A stretch of 64,000 nt of DNA from Manis javanica (GCF_040802235.1 NC_133158.1:154578401-154642400); one strand, 5' to 3'. Positions 22,545-35,834 are shown, counted from the first letter of the stretch. Program-made: numbers and translations. The notes: generated from the sequence alone by a model not told the origin.

Positions 22545-24054
22545 GGGTGATCCCCACGTGCTGGGCACTTCCATTACTGTGTCTGCAGAGGCCAACAGGG
22601 GCTGGCTGATGGAAGCACTGCAAGGGCGGGGCCGTGCTAAGTTCTATATTTAGGAGAGTCACCTAGGATCACTCCTGGGGTTCCGAGTCTCCTTGTCAGA
22701 GAGGATGACGTTCCCTGAGACAAGGATTTCAGGAGAAGCCTGTATGGAGGGACTGGGAGTGTTCCGCTTAGATGTGTTGCTTTTAGGTGCCAATTCAAAA
22801 CACGTTTAGCAGACAGGGCAGTGGTCTGGGCTGGAGATAAAGATAGAAGCGTTGTGAGCATAGTCATTGAAACCACAGCAGTGACGATCCCTCGGCAGAG
22901 TATTTCAACCAAAAAGGGAGCAGGAACAAAGTACAACAGCACTTTGCTGTAGTGTCTTCTTGCCTACAGCTGTGTGTGTGGCTGGTGTGTTTGTGTAACA
23001 CATGGGATTGCTTTTCCTCTTTTCCTCCATCGGTCCTGATTGCACAGGCTCCTTAGCAGAGTACGTGTATGTAGCTGGATGACATTTTGAGAAAACAATT
23101 TAGGTTGTTATTTTTTTCTTCCAGTATTGCCCCTTTTCTTTCTCCTGCTCAAGTGGGCTCTGGGCCTTGTGCTCACGAGCCCAGTAGATTGCTAGGTCAG
23201 AGGGAAAATCCCCAGAACAACCCAAGTCAAAGGCTGGTGCAGCATGGCCCAGAGTCAGGAACCAAAGGCAGTTACAGAAAATACAGTTTTAGCATTTGTA
23301 CTCATGGATCTGTGTACTAAGATCACTCCAGCTCCTTGTTCAATTCCCGCTTCCTCCTTTTTCTTTTGTTTGGCCACTTAGCTTTGAAATCTTCCTCCAG
23401 TTTATTTCAGGGTCAGGGATACTACCTCACTCAGTCTGAGGTAATAGAAGAAAGAAAAACTGGCTCTGGGCACCTCCATTGATTCAATTTATTGATTGCC
23501 TGGTGGTAGGTCCTATAAAAGAAGTTTCTGGACAGTCTTATGCCCAGCCTTGGGGTATGTGTGTGCACAGGAGGATCTACCAAGGGAGGGGCCCATTCAT
23601 CTGAACCCTTTTTTACCCATCTCTTTTTAAGTCCTCTTATCCATAGTAAGCTGTTTTTCCTAATTTTATGGCAATTGGATTTGAAAAGTGGCAGTTTGTG
23701 TGGAGAATTGTCAAGGCTTGTTTTAGCTCTTTAGCTATAAAGTAAGATTAGATTTGATGATGACTACAATTCATTCCTTCATTTCTGAAGTTCTGAATCA
23801 TTGAAAACCCCTACATAAGGATTTGATGCCCTCATACCCACATTGGTAATTTCTTTGTCCAAGAACTTTGGTAAGTGAATCAGTCCTAATGGCCTGTTGT
23901 CTCTGAACCTCTACATCATTACCTGTGTCACCCTTCAGGATTTAGCACGTACTACATGGTATTGATATTAATCAGTAGAGCATGAGTTCCCAAAAGGCTG
24001 TAATAAAGTCTGACTCATTTCATCCTGGTGCCTGCCAGTCTGTGGTCTAAGCCA

Positions 24055-24255
24055 ATGGTTGCTCAAACTGGCTGGGTTTTCGTCTCACCTGGTGAGCTTT
24101 GAAAACTAAGTAACAGACATAAGACAAACGTCCATGCCTCATGCCTAGATTTTCAGATGAAGTAGGTCTAGGATGGGGCTCAGGAATCATCACAGTTTTG
24201 AAACATTTCATAGGTGCCTGGGTGAGTGTGATGATCAGCCATGTTTGATAACCAA
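24055..24255. mobile_element. hAT-Charlie MER5-type element
   Basis: 'caatggttgctcaaactggc', 'tcacctggtgagctttgaaa', 'cagatgaagtaggtctagg' and 'aaacatttcataggtgcctg' follow the MER5A order from end to end. Confidence 0.65.
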
Positions 24256-24279
24256 TGACCTACACTGACTTGAAACACC

Positions 24280-24345
24280 CTGTGTGTGCGTGTGTGTGTT
24301 TGTGTATTCATGTGTGTGTGTGTGTATGCATGCATGTGTGTGTAT
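24280..24345. repeat. Imperfect (TG)n microsatellite
   Basis: TG dinucleotides interrupted by CG, TT and ATGCATGC units over about 65 bp. Confidence 0.9.
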
Positions 24346-25064
24346 TTATAGTTTCCTTGATGAGATCGTCAGTGCTTATCTGCCTGCCTTTCTTCCTTCT
24401 GCCTGTTAGTCCCAGATGTGACTGTGATCTCACAGTTCTCGTCATAATGAGGGAAAAATCACAGCGTGTAAGTTGTGGTCTTCAGTACCTAGACCCTGGA
24501 GGCCGGTGCTCAGTAGGTGATTGTTAACAGCTTCACTGATGACTAGGAGGAATCTAGTTTTCAGTGGCCTCACCTGCCCAGTACAGCCTATCAATCAGCC
24601 TCGTCATACAGGGGTGGGCCTCTGGCTTGTACCCCCCTCTGAGATCCTCTGAATGTACATCAGTCATGTTGACAATTCCACAGGCCTCTTTGCTTTGCTC
24701 CTGGGAGACTTCAGAATGTGTTAGATGATTGATTGCCTTTCAACAGTCCTTTCACAGATGGGGAAATTCAGATTTAGAAAGTAACTTTGCCAGGATCCCC
24801 TAGTGGGTATGTGGGGCATTGGGATTTGAATTCAAATCAACAGCATGGACTTGACTCCTTATTAGTACCTGACTTATAAAACCTAAGTTAATGTCTTAAT
24901 ATAACACATAGTATTAATAAAACCTATTACCTTAATCCTGGGCCATGGGCTAACAAAATTATTACCCAAATCACTTTTTAAAACATACTGGTTTTTTGTT
25001 TGATCAGAGGAAGCATTTGTAGAAAAGATGAAAAGAGGGTGTTATTCATTCAATCTTTGGCCCC

Positions 25065-25683
25065 TCCCTATCAAAACAAACTTTATTATATTACCTCTGA
25101 ATTATTATTTTAATTTAGTATACAAAAGGAAAACTTGCAAATGGTAACAGGTTTAAAAGACTAGTTGTAAGTAATTCAAACATGTTAGCCAAAAAGACAC
25201 TAAGTAAAAATTATTTAGGATACATCAGTCATTCTCTTTTCCCATAAACATGGAAAAAAAATTGGTCTTAGTTTCTCATTCTAAACATGCTTTCCTCCTT
25301 TGAATTATATAGGACTTACAAGGATATAAACATCTCTATATACAAACAAGCGGTGTGGCAGTACATATGATTTTGCACATTTTTCATTCTTAAGGAAGAA
25401 ATTATGAAAAATTTGCTTGGAACATGCTCTTCAATTCTAAAAAGAAGCTAATTTGAAAGATTTATCAATCTAACTTAAGTGGCTAAACTATTTTTTATTT
25501 GTTAGTAACATAAAATTCTAGATTGAGCTAAGCTGTTCAGAAAGGAGGAGGAATAACTGCCCTCCCTCAGCTTTGTGAGTTAGGAAGCAGACAGGAACTG
25601 ACAACCCCAAAAAGAGGAGAATAAACTCAATGTCTCTTCCTATACGCTGTCGCTGTCCAGTTAGAGCAGCTCATCACAGAGGT
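25065..25683 (-). other. TM4SF4: TM4SF4 3' untranslated region
   Basis: Runs from the stop codon in exon 5 to the AATAAA at 25082-25087 (TTTATT on +). I recognise several segments shared with the human 3'UTR, for example the GAGCTGCTC box just after the stop and CAGAGGTAAT before the poly(A) signal. Confidence 0.8.
25082..25087 (-). terminator. TM4SF4: TM4SF4 poly(A) signal
   Basis: AATAAA on the - strand followed by a T/GT-rich stretch (AGTTTGTTTTG), about 600 bases past the stop. Cleavage is expected near 25065. Confidence 0.75.
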
Positions 25684-25701
25684 TTAAACTGGTCCATCTC
25701 C
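25684..25701 (-). CDS. TM4SF4: TM4SF4 exon 5, coding end (Gly-Asp-Gly-Pro-Val-stop)
   Basis: After the acceptor CCTTCTAG, five codons (GDGPV) and TAA remain; the rest of the exon is 3'UTR. The five residues match the known end of the human protein. The coding part is so short that gene finders often lose it. Phase 0 junction with exon 4. Confidence 0.95.
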   Translation of the reverse strand, partial: GDGPV

Positions 25702-26099
25702 CTAGAAGGTAGAAAAAGTTAATTATCACATCATTCTTTGATTTGTTTCTTCACCCTTCCTTTTCCCTCCCCATCACCCTCTTATTCCCAATTACTTTTG
25801 CCCCTTATTAGTTACCTATTGAATATTTTGTGTATTTTTCTGACTTTGTTTCAGGGCTTTAATCTGTCACTTACCTGTGTTTAGTCGTGGGAGTTGAAGC
25901 TTTGTTTTATTTGACATCACTTATTATTACAAATAATTTTGATAAGAGGCACAGAGAGCCCAAGGTATGCAGCAAAGCCATAGCTAATTAGCAGAGGAGC
26001 AGGGACCTGAACCTGGGCAAGATGAGCCCAGAGACTGTGCTCTTTCCCTCAAAACTACACTGCCACACCAATTTTCATACTCCCAGGAAATAATAACTA

Positions 26100-26290
26100 A
26101 TACAATGTGCTGAGCCTTCTAATTGCTGAAATGGATGCATATTTATCAGTCCAAGTTAGACACTCAGTCAGCAACCTTAGGAAGTAAGTTTAATAACCAC
26201 ATTTTATAGACAGAGAAGCAGTGGAGGGCACCTACGTGGTCAAGACCACAAAGCTGGCATCCAACCCAGGTCTGTTAACTTGTATTTTAT
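26100..26290 (-). repeat. MIR SINE
   Basis: Reverse MIR: 'tacaatgtgctgagccttct', 'ataaccacattttatagaca', 'agagaagcagtggagggcac' with the tail 'tcaagaccacaaagctggc'. Confidence 0.55.
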
Positions 26291-26689
26291 GGCCCGTTTC
26301 CATTTATTACCTCATTTAAGGACTGTGCCAGGCTCAGGAACCTCTCATTAAATATTTTCTGCCTGAATGGATTGACGTTGATCTGCACACTTTCTGTAGT
26401 TTGGCAAAAGGCGGTTGGGCCAACTAAGACTGTGAGAAGTTAGGCAGCTCGCTTGGGTCGCAGACCGAGGCCAAGAGTCTGGCTTCCCACAGTGTCCCGC
26501 CGCGGGAGGGGTGCTGACCCCTGTATGAGAGGCAAGCTGCCTACAAGAAAGGAACCCTCAGCAGACTGATTTTGTTTTTAATGCAGCTCTCATGTACACT
26601 GAAGTACTCAGTACTGAAATTTCGTGATGTCTACAAACTACTTTCCAATGGTTGAGAGAGAGAGCAAATATTAACAATTTGTGGATCTA

Positions 26690-26775
26690 GGTGGAAACAT
26701 GTAGGCATTCAATATACTGTTCTTTTAAATGTTATATAGGTTTGAAGTTTTCCAAATAAAAAGTTGGAGAACAAG
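26690..26775 (+). repeat. Old L1 3' end remnant
   Basis: 'tataggtttgaagttttccaaataaaaagtt' resembles the terminal segment of L1M-type elements. Confidence 0.5.
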
Positions 26776-27841
26776 GAAGAAGGAAGGAAAGCGAAATGAA
26801 AGCAATAAAAAAGAAACTCTGGGAGGATATATAAGAAATTATGGAAACTTCCGCGAGTGGAGAGCTGGGGAAATGGATGAACAGAAGACCAGGGCAGGAT
26901 GCAGATTTTCCAACTAAATACGCTTCTATTTCTGTGTGCATACTCATATACACACCGAATTTTTGAAGTATAGGCATATAACGCTTGTTAGAAATTTTAA
27001 AAAAATTATTTGAATCATTTGAGATTGGAGCATGTTATATTATATAGGTTGACCTTTACTTATATTTATTTACATAATTCCCCAATTAGGGAACTCTTGA
27101 GTTCTGTTAAATTTTTTTCCTCATACATTAGTGTTTTTCAATAACTGTGTGTGTGTGTATGAATAATTGCCTGATCTAGTTTGGTTGTTAGTTGAAAAAA
27201 ATCACATTTTCTTACAGCCCATAGGTTTGCTTTTTTTTTATATTGCTGTTGATAATTTACAATCATGTTTGGAGACTAAGTCCTCAGTGATTTCCTTTGT
27301 TTTTTTTTTCTACCCACTTAGGAACTATTTCTCTCTTCTATATCAGGAATATCATTAAAATACAGGTTTTGCACTAGTATGTTTGTTCTTTTCCAGGAAA
27401 AAGAAAATATTCTGAAGCATGTTCATAGGTTGCTTGGGAAGTTTGACCTATTGTCTAGATCTACTTAGGAAATAGTGAGAACATTTTGGGCCAGACCACA
27501 TGTCATTGTTGACAATATGTGCATAAGACAAATGCCCACTTCTAGGGACCTTCACATAAACATTATTGTACTCTTCTGTGTGTATATGGAGTCCTTTGCC
27601 TCACATTCACAGTCACTGGGTGTGAGACTGGAAGCTTTGGCCATCTTCAGCCTGGGTGTGTGAACATGCACAGAGAGCAGAACTGGGTTCCAGTGATACA
27701 ATGTCACTGTCTCCCTGAGCTGATAGGGACCGTGGCCTGGACTTCCCAGCCTGCCTCTGGTTCTCTGCAGCTGCTACCTAGTGCTGGTAGTCTGACGTGG
27801 CCTCCTGCATGCTGAGAAGAAAGGACAAAGACTCCACTTAC

Positions 27842-28031
27842 CCCGCAGCAGCCACAACACTGGCAGTCTCCACACAGGGTTCCCAGGAGGCCGTTGACCA
27901 CCTGGATGGCACAGAGAAGCATCTGGATCACTCCTATGACCAGCAGGATGGAGAAGAGGGTCAGATTCCAGGGAACCACATTGACAGGATCCCGGCACTT
28001 GACCCATAAGGCTTCATCGTTGAGGTAATCC
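27842..28031 (-). CDS. TM4SF4: TM4SF4 exon 4 (second half of large loop, TM4, cysteine-rich tail)
   Basis: Residues 134 (last base) to 197. Acceptor CCCGACAG at 28032-28039; donor GGG|GTAAGT at 27841. It encodes DYLNDEALW, the end of the extracellular loop with the WNLT glycosylation sequon (Asn156), the fourth membrane segment (about 158-180) and the Cys-rich cytoplasmic tail (CGDCQCCGCCG), a likely palmitoylation region. 63 full codons, no break. Confidence 0.97.
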
Positions 28032-28194
28032 CTGTCGGGGACGTGAAGAAGAAAGGGAACATTTGTAGAAAGTGTACAATACCCTAGAGTAGAAAGTCTC
28101 CATAATGATCTTGTTAAAGCATTATTTTCCATCCAAAATGAAAGCTCCATACGAAAAATATCCCATAACAACACTTTAAAATACAAACCTAACA

Positions 28195-28380
28195 TCTTTA
28201 TTGAGTACATACTATGTGCCAGACCCTGTTCTATGTATTTCCCAAATTTTCACTTGTTTATTTCTCATAGAAACCTTATAGTTCTTTTTTTCTATTTCAC
28301 AACTAAGGGCATTAAGGCACAGAGATGTTAAGTGATCCCAAGGTCACACAGCTACTAAGTGACAGAGTGATTTTGTGAGC
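28195..28380 (-). repeat. MIR SINE
   Basis: Reverse MIR nearly full length: 'ttattgagtacatactatgt', 'gccagaccctgttctatg', 'aaggtcacacagctactaag'. Confidence 0.85.
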
Positions 28381-29261
28381 TGACCAAGGAGATGGGTAAA
28401 TCCAGTATCTATTATGGGGCCAGGAAAATGAATCTCCATGAGTAGAATCTCTCAAATGTTCTTGGGCTTTTTCCTATCTATTGCCATCAGGGAACATTTG
28501 GACCCTTGACAAATTATCTGTCAAGTCTAGTGACCATCTGAAGTTATGTACACTACAATTGGGTCATATACTTAAAGGGAAGAGCTAGATTTCTTTAAGA
28601 CCTGATGCTAGCCAAATTGTGAATTTTGTCCAGTTAGAGCAGCTCTAACTGTGAATTTGACTTGGCTGTATTTTGGTTAACATGTAGGGATTCCACATAC
28701 AAAAGATTTAATTAACTAAAAGGAAGACATAATCTGCTGCCTTAATACACATGTAACAAAAACTATGAAATAAGAGAAACTGCAATATGTTTATTAAATG
28801 TACATATCAGGAGTCCACTGCAACATAAATTCATTGTGCCTCAAAGGAGAAATGTCAAGTATGCTATCTTTAAGACAAAAATGAGAGTGAAGTGGGTAAA
28901 TTCTGTTTTTATATTATTATATAATTTCTTCTCACGTTCTTAGGGCCACAGATCGGTCTCTCCATCTTCTTTAGGCATCCACTATCCTTTCAAGGCCTCG
29001 ATGGGAAACTTGCCATCTGGTTACTAAATTAACATCCACATTATTGTTTCAGATTTTTTTGGTAACCCCTGTTTTTGATGAATTCTCAAGGGAATCAGTA
29101 CACATGTATTTTAAGTACATTCTGTATTAAGATTCTGAAATATATTTGAAATGATGGAAGATGCCCTGGGGTTTAATAGAAAAGAAGGAATAAAGAAGCA
29201 AATTTTGCTCTTGATTTAAAAATAAAACACTTTATATTATTGATTCACCTTTCTGTAAGAG

Positions 29262-29430
29262 CACAGATTCTAGCTGCTCACTACTTGTATGCCTTGTGTA
29301 CTTGTCTGTGAACTGGGAGTAACATTATCTATCAAATCATAGGGTTATTACAAGGATTAAGTGAGTTAATACAAGTAACGTGCTTAGCACAGGGTCTAGC
29401 ATAAGATTATTATTATTTTATTTAATGTGA
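29262..29430 (+). repeat. MIR SINE
   Basis: Forward MIR: 'agagcacagattctagctgc', 'cttgtctgtgaactgggagt', 'ataggg ttattacaaggatt', 'gtgcttagcacagggtctag'. Confidence 0.8.
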
Positions 29431-31064
29431 GCAATCTGGTCTAAAGGAAAAGCCTGATATTTTGGATTCAGAAGGATCTGGATGTACAGTCCCGAAGAGA
29501 ACATCCTAGCTGTTTTACTCATACAGGTTATTTTCCCTCCCCCTCTTAGCACCCATTGCTGAGAACAACCTCACAATCGTGAGAATTCACTGCAATAACA
29601 CACCTTATGGAGTACATACAACTTCTTTTCAGTACTTACTATTTATTAAACACTCATCTTTGTGTTCTGCATGTTTCCATGTAGTTTTGTCATTATATAA
29701 TTTCTAAACTTGATGCATATATAGAAAGACGAGATTTTCCTGGCACATTTTCTAAAGAAAAATTCTCAGATGAAATAATTGGCAGTCTCCATCTTCTGAA
29801 TAGTTTGTGCAGACATGAGACAACAGCACCTCTTCATGGTGAGATTGGTGAAATGCTCACAGAGAACTTGGGAGCAAGGATTGAGTTCGGGTGTGTGGAG
29901 ATACCTTCTCAGAACACCTCCACTCCTGCAGATGCCTCAATCCCCACACACCACCCTGGAGAGCCATTCCAGACCCTTCTCTCTCCACAAACTCTCACAA
30001 CTCCAGGTGAGAGGGCACCCTAGTTATTCATGGCCCAAGTAGCTAATCACGTTTCCACATTCTATGAGGCAACAGACTGAGCGGCCATGTACGTCCACTT
30101 CACTGGAGTTTCAGAGCATCCCCTTATTGTGAAGGGCATTTGCACTTGAGCTGCAGTAATTCCATCCCCATCAGAGAAGAAGGCCATGGATTTCATGAAA
30201 CTCACTTCTTGCCAGCAACAAAGGCAGCAGAAGGAAGGTGCAGGGGGGCCACAAAGCTTTGCCTGGCCCTCTGCCCAGCTAGTTCTGGGGCCACCCACTC
30301 CGGGACAGACTCTCTGGTGCCTCTCCTGCCCTCAGCTGGCTTTAGTGCCCCTTCTGCACTTCCCAGCAAGTTGGTACAGAGCACATAGGCCCCTGTGCTG
30401 CCAAAGTCTGTCCATATGTCTGTGTTCTCTTCAGGACCATACACCTCAAGGGCAGAGGCTTTGCCTGCTGTCTCTGTCCCCTGTTCCAGGGCAAGGAGTG
30501 TTCAGGAATTAACAGCAGGTATCATGTACTGGTCCTGCCCACGTGCTGTGCCCTGAGCTAGCTGCTTTACATAATCCTTCCCAATCCTACAAGGAGGTGC
30601 TACTTTACTTGAACAATGCCCCGCACAGAGTAGCCTCCAGGAGATATTCACTGAATGAATGAACTTAGACCCATTCACCCATGAAAACATTGAGGTTACT
30701 AACTGCAAGTACCTAGATTTGATCTTTGGTCTGACTCCAAACCTAATGCTCTTAACCTTTACACAGACTCCCTCTATTTGAATAATTATATCCTTTTAGT
30801 ACATTTGAAATATCATATGTTTTTGAAATTTGACTTACACAATACATCTATAATAATATGTCAATCAAGGTTTATCTATACCATGATAAAGAGATTATTC
30901 TCTTGCAACCTTCATGTGACTGATTGAAAGATTAGTATTAAATCACAAAATCATTTTACAAGCAGGGCATCTTAGAAATTCTAATGCATGATAGTGAATT
31001 CCATTCACAGTAATGAGTTATGTTCATAAAAATGAATAAATAAGGCTGACGTTTAGCAAGCAGT

Positions 31065-31235
31065 AGGTGGCAGTAATTTTGCCATGTGCTTCATGCACAT
31101 CGTGATCTCATTCTCACCTGAACCTGCGAGGTAGATCTTGCTATTACCCTTACTTGACAGAGGAAGAGCTGAGAGGTGAATACATCACAAAGATCACACC
31201 ACTGGTGTGGGCAGAGGTGTGACTGGACCCTAAGT
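31065..31235 (-). repeat. MIR SINE
   Basis: Reverse MIR: 'tcgtgatctcattctcacct', 'tgcgaggtagatcttgctat', 'cttgacagaggaagagctga'. Confidence 0.65.
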
Positions 31236-32617
31236 CCATCAGGCCAAGGGCAAAGCCAGTCCTTAGCATCTGTGCTTCATGCTTCATGAAGGCTGGGAAC
31301 CATGGCGCAATCCCATCTCACCCTGTTGGCGACATGGCTCTCAGTTCTAGGGACTGTGTTCATAAGCAGCTCATGCGGTTCTTGCAATAAGTAGTCTTTG
31401 AGGTGCAAATGCAGTTGGTCCTAATGGGAAGTCCAGGTGGAGCACTTACTGCCTGCAGCTGTGTCTTGGTGTGGGGGTGCTCTCCTCAACACCAGACTCC
31501 TCCCTGGGGAGCCAGCGCGGGCTGCAGCTGGACCTGGGAGCGCTGTGCAAGGCTATGATCCCGTCCTGCCCACCCCCACTGCTGCATGTCCCTGGTCCTT
31601 CCTCTGCCTCTCCCTCCCACAGCTGTCGTCATGCCCTGTGCGGGCTGCTTCCCTTTTCAGCAGTTTCAGAGTCAAGGGAGAGGCAGCCGACTGGCTCGGA
31701 GAGGATGGCCTTGGATGGGAGGTCCTGCTTCAAAGGGAGCCAAGGGGGCGGATCTCAAAACGTCCCACGTTTCTTTTTCCTTCTAGGCTGCTTCATTAGT
31801 GGTTCTCAGGACAGAAAAGTGTTAACTGTCTTTGCTCTTTTAATACGATTTCCAACAGACCTTTCTGAGGAAAACAGTACTCAATTCTATGGCACTGAGC
31901 ACCCTGGATTTTGTGCCCTAAACTGGAAATCTCAGAGTCGCCTGAATGACCCTCCCCCTTTCTCCTCATGCCTAGTCCTGATGACTCCATGTCGGATAGT
32001 CTCTGAAATGTGTGTCCTTCTTAGCAGTCTGCTTCTCCCAAGCCCACTGCCTTGCAGATGCTCACGATCTTATCTGGACTAGCTCTCCAATCTCCTACTT
32101 TTCTCTCTCCCCGGTTGCTGAGCACATTTTTTTGTCCTCTACATCGCTACCACTGTGATCGTCCTGGAAATCCCAAGTGGTCGTGGCATGCCCGGTGGTC
32201 CCTGATGTCCGAAGGTCTGGCCTGCCTCTCAGTCACAGCCCCTCACCTGGGGACCCCTGCTGCTCCTCTCTCCAAGTTCACCCTGCGCTTGAGGCTGCGC
32301 TGCTCACTGACTTTCTCTGAGCGTGTTGGGCCTTTTGGTGCGTGCCTCGGGACTTGCTCACCTCTCTGCCTGAAGCGTGCTCCCCCTCCTGCCCGGGGAG
32401 GCGCACTTCTGCTCATCTGCCACCACCAGCACATGTCCCTGCCGAGGGGTTTCCCTGCCCTCCTCCGTTCTGTCCTTCTCTGTGCTCTGAGGGTCCCCTC
32501 AACAGCGGTGGCATCATCCGGGCAAGGACCCTGTCTAGCCTTCTTGGCTCCACGTTTGGGTCAGGCTTCGGCACAAAGTAGGTACTAGCCATGTTTTTGT
32601 TTATTTTTAATTATTCT

Positions 32618-32745
32618 TCTACTACTTACTAGCTGTGTAGCCCTGGACAAATGAACCTTTTGGAATTTCATTTTCCTATTTTAGGGATAAGAATTCTTCT
32701 CAGATTTATGAGGAGGATTAGGTGAGATAATGCATGCGAAACCAC
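32618..32745 (+). repeat. MIR SINE
   Basis: Forward MIR: 'ttactagctgtgtagccctg', 'ttcattttcctattttaggg', 'ggaggattaggtgagataat'. Confidence 0.75.
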
Positions 32746-33084
32746 TTAGCCCTTCATCATTAAGAAAGAGAAGGAGATGAAGGAAGAGGGGAAGGAAGAC
32801 GCAGCAGCAGGAACAGTGGCCGCCCCTGCAGGTGGCGATGAGGACGGGGTGACAGCTGTCCTCTGTCCTTCTGCTTGGGCTCAGACATGTGATGAATCCT
32901 TCCTACTCACTACACGGCTGTGTATCTGTGGCCGGTTTGCAGCTACAATGACAACGGCCGAAATGCTTATACACTGGGATCCAGTGGGTAACAAAAGTTC
33001 ACGGAATTGTAAAAAGAGTGGAGACAGAGGCCCCTCAGCTCGGCTAGATGGAATTTATAAAAAAGCAGATAATGATCAACATAA

Positions 33085-33290
33085 ATTGTGTTTCGGAAAG
33101 AGCACTGTGTCTTGGAGTCAGAAAACTAGGACTCAAGCTCCAGTCATTAATGAAAGAGCATTCCTTCGGGCAAGTCGCTTGTCCTCTCTGGGCCTCGGCT
33201 GTCTTACTTCTGAAGGAGAATTACTTGCTGCACAAGCCTCTGGTAAGGCTCAAATGAAACACGGTGGGTGAAAGCACTCTGTTAACTGGA
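33085..33290 (+). repeat. MIR SINE
   Basis: Forward MIR: 'aaagagcactgtgtcttgga', 'agtcagaaaactaggactca', 'gtcctctctgggcctcggct'. Confidence 0.65.
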
Positions 33291-34954
33291 AAACACCAGG
33301 CAACACAGGCTTCAATTATTGTTATAAGAAACTCAAGATGAACCTCCATAGGCTGAGGGAAGGTAGGAGCCGGTGGTGGGAGACGACGTCTTGAAGGAAT
33401 GTGAGTTTGTCTCAGAAGATAGGATGCCAATGGAGGGGGCAGCGGAGTGCTGAGGACAGCCCTCCAGGTGGCAAGGGGCTGCAGTGAGGCACACCCACCT
33501 GGACCCATCCTCCTGAAAGCCCTTCCTGTACTGGTTGTGCCACAGTTCACACCTTGCACAGAGAGCACACTTGTCCCCTATGTGGGACTAAATTCTAAAG
33601 GCAGCACATGAGGGAAAAAACAATCGCTGCTCAAAGTTACACTTAAATACCTTACAAGTCACCTGCAAAATATAGTATACCTGGTTTTGTAAGAAAGCCC
33701 TACTCAGTGCTCTTTGATCATATTATAGTTAGAAGCCACTGTGCAGATGTCTAGGTGGTCAAACCTTTTTCCCCAGCAGCTGTCAAAGCCATGCAGTGAA
33801 CAGAGGGGGTGGGGAGTTCTGCCATGCTCCCACTTGCCTGCAAAGCTGGCTCAATTCTATTGCTATTCTTCAGCCTTTCTAATCTGATACCAGTTAATGG
33901 CTGGGTGAGTTGTTGAGAGAAGTGGATAAAATAACATATATGGAAGTATCTTCCACAGAGTAATGTGCAATAAATGGCTAGAATGGAAATGAAAATTTGC
34001 TTCATCAGAAGGATAAACAGAGTGCTTTGCAAAGTGGTATCCTCTCCTTCTCCCAAGTTGGCATTTCGTGAAGTGGCCCACAGACTAGCAGTCAGTCTCC
34101 TAACCTTGGGTATTGGTGCCATTCCATCCCAAGCAGGGCGTGAGTGTGCCTGGGGTGGCTCTTAGACCTCATGTCACAACATAGGACACCATTGTCCTGC
34201 TGAGGAGTGGTACTTAGCTTCTGTGGCATTTCTTCCTCCTTTGTGATGGACATGGATTTATTCTAACTGACTTTAAGTTCATCAAGGGTGCTACCATTCA
34301 CATAAGAGAAAATAGAAAAATATGTTTAGTAATGCACTGATGCTGTTGATGGAAATATGAAGAGAAGGGTCCTTGAAAGAAGATATAATCTGTGGCTTCA
34401 CAGACACACCCCAACGTGGGAGAGAGTGAGCCATCCAAAGAACCTGAGGAGACGGGTCTGCCTTCTAGTGTCTGATTTCTATGGTCACATAAGCCAACCC
34501 CATAGCAAGAGGGCCCAAGCGGTGTCTGGTAAGATGAAAGCTGCCAGGGAGCAAAAAGGCTGCAGTGAGACACACCCCATAAAATCAATACCTGTGGGAA
34601 TCTCTGCAGGTGATATGAGGATGTTAGAGAACTTACTTAACTACAGAGTGTGTTGGGGGTATTTGACATGAAACACTTATGAGCTGACTGAGAACCTTCA
34701 TATCATATCAGAACATATCATAACAGAATCAGAACCTTCCATCTCCACCATCTGAAGCCTGCTCTTGAGGTTCTTTGGGCTATCACTGTAAATTAATAAA
34801 TAGGGGTGTGAGTTAATAAATTAGTGTCTCACATGGAGCCATCCTCCATGTATAGGGGGACCCAACAAACATCTCTCCTGACCCCCTGCACATCCACGCC
34901 CTCCTGGAAGTTGGAATCTCATGCTGCACTGTCTAGTATACTGTCTGGGATGAG

Positions 34955-35130
34955 GGAGGTATCCAAGATCTGCGACATTCAACACAGTTTGCTACTAGAC
35001 ACATGCAGCTACTGAGTACTTGAAATATGCCTTGTGGGATTGAGGAATTTTTAACTTAATTTCACTTAAATGAATTTAACTTTAAATAGCTACATATGGC
35101 TACTACATTGGACAGTACAGTCTAGGGGCA
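34955..35130. mobile_element. Non-autonomous hAT-type element ending ATTGGACAG, copy 1
   Basis: 'cttgaaatatgccttgtggg' and 'aaatagctacatatggctac' followed by the terminal 'attggacagtacagtcta'. A copy of the same family occurs at 40080-40402. The exact family name is not assigned. Confidence 0.6.
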
Positions 35131-35149
35131 GAAAGATGCATAATACAAA

Positions 35150-35290
35150 AAGATGAAGACTTGAAATCAGAAGGCATGGGTCTGAACCCTGCCTCTGCCC
35201 CCAACTAATGGTGTGACTTTTTATTAAGCCAAATTTATTAAGCCTGCTTTGGATTGTTGTGGAGATTAAATAATTATAAATTTTTGAGGA
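35150..35290 (+). repeat. MIR SINE
   Basis: Forward MIR: 'catgggtctgaaccctgcct', 'aatggtgtgactttttatta', 'ttgtggagattaaataatta'. Confidence 0.7.
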
Positions 35291-35834
35291 GAGGGACCAA
35301 AAAAGAGTTCTTTATCAACTATAAAGTACCATGAAAATATGAAGTATTATTTTAACGAGTTCCATTAACATGAACTCTTATGAAGAATCACCATTGCTTT
35401 CAGTGCCATTTTAAATTTGCCACTTAAGACATTGTTCAGTTGACCTCTTGGGGTATCAGTGAAAGCCTCTGAGCTCTGTTAGTAACTAATCCTCCTCTTT
35501 TTCTAGTGTAAGTTTTTCAATATTAGCTACTACTTTCTGTTTATTAACATTATAAGTTGCCTCATATGACTGCTAATAAATGTTTGATATGAGTAACAAC
35601 ACCACAAATCTTCTCTCAGGCCAGCTGAGGTGCCTTCTTTCAGTTATTTCTCCTGGTGTCTGTCAAGAATAATCAGAGGTGAGATCTTGTGCAACTTCAC
35701 TTTACAACTCCTGCTCCACAACCTGCCTGGGACTTGTAAAATGAAGGTGACAAGACATGAGCAGTGTCTCCCCTGGGGAAGGTTACCTGGCCATTCCTCA
35801 GGGGTGACAGGTGGCCCCTGCAGGTATACCTTAC

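Larger units (their letters stand above)
22545..25064. other. Intergenic, between composite element and TM4SF4 3' end
   Basis: No exon seen. Contains the TG microsatellite and a MER5-type fragment (listed), and MIR-like 3' remnants near 24755-24840. Confidence 0.5.
25702..27841 (-). other. TM4SF4: TM4SF4 intron 4
   Basis: 2.1 kb, GTAAGT...CTAG. Holds a MIR remnant (26100-26290), an old L1 3' end (26690-26775) and a run of low-complexity AT sequence near 27000-27160. No other exon seen. Confidence 0.85.
28032..35834 (-). other. TM4SF4: TM4SF4 intron 3
   Basis: 7.8 kb, GTAAGG...ACAG. Rich in ancient SINEs (28195-28380, 29262-29430, 31065-31235, 32618-32745, 33085-33290, 35150-35290) and a hAT fossil (34955-35130). 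The GC-rich tract 30180-32590 has several long open frames but no splice-bounded or conserved coding sequence that I recognise. Confidence 0.85.

Noticed and set aside
27704..28210. 168-codon frame extending beyond TM4SF4 exon 4
   Set aside because: Only the middle is coding. Residues after the GTAAGT donor and before the CGACAG acceptor do not match TM4SF4, and exon 5 supplies the true C terminus.
31437..32588. Cluster of long open frames on the + strand in TM4SF4 intron 3
   Set aside because: GC-rich stretch with few stops by composition; frames overlap each other, start and stop without splice context, and show no family motif.
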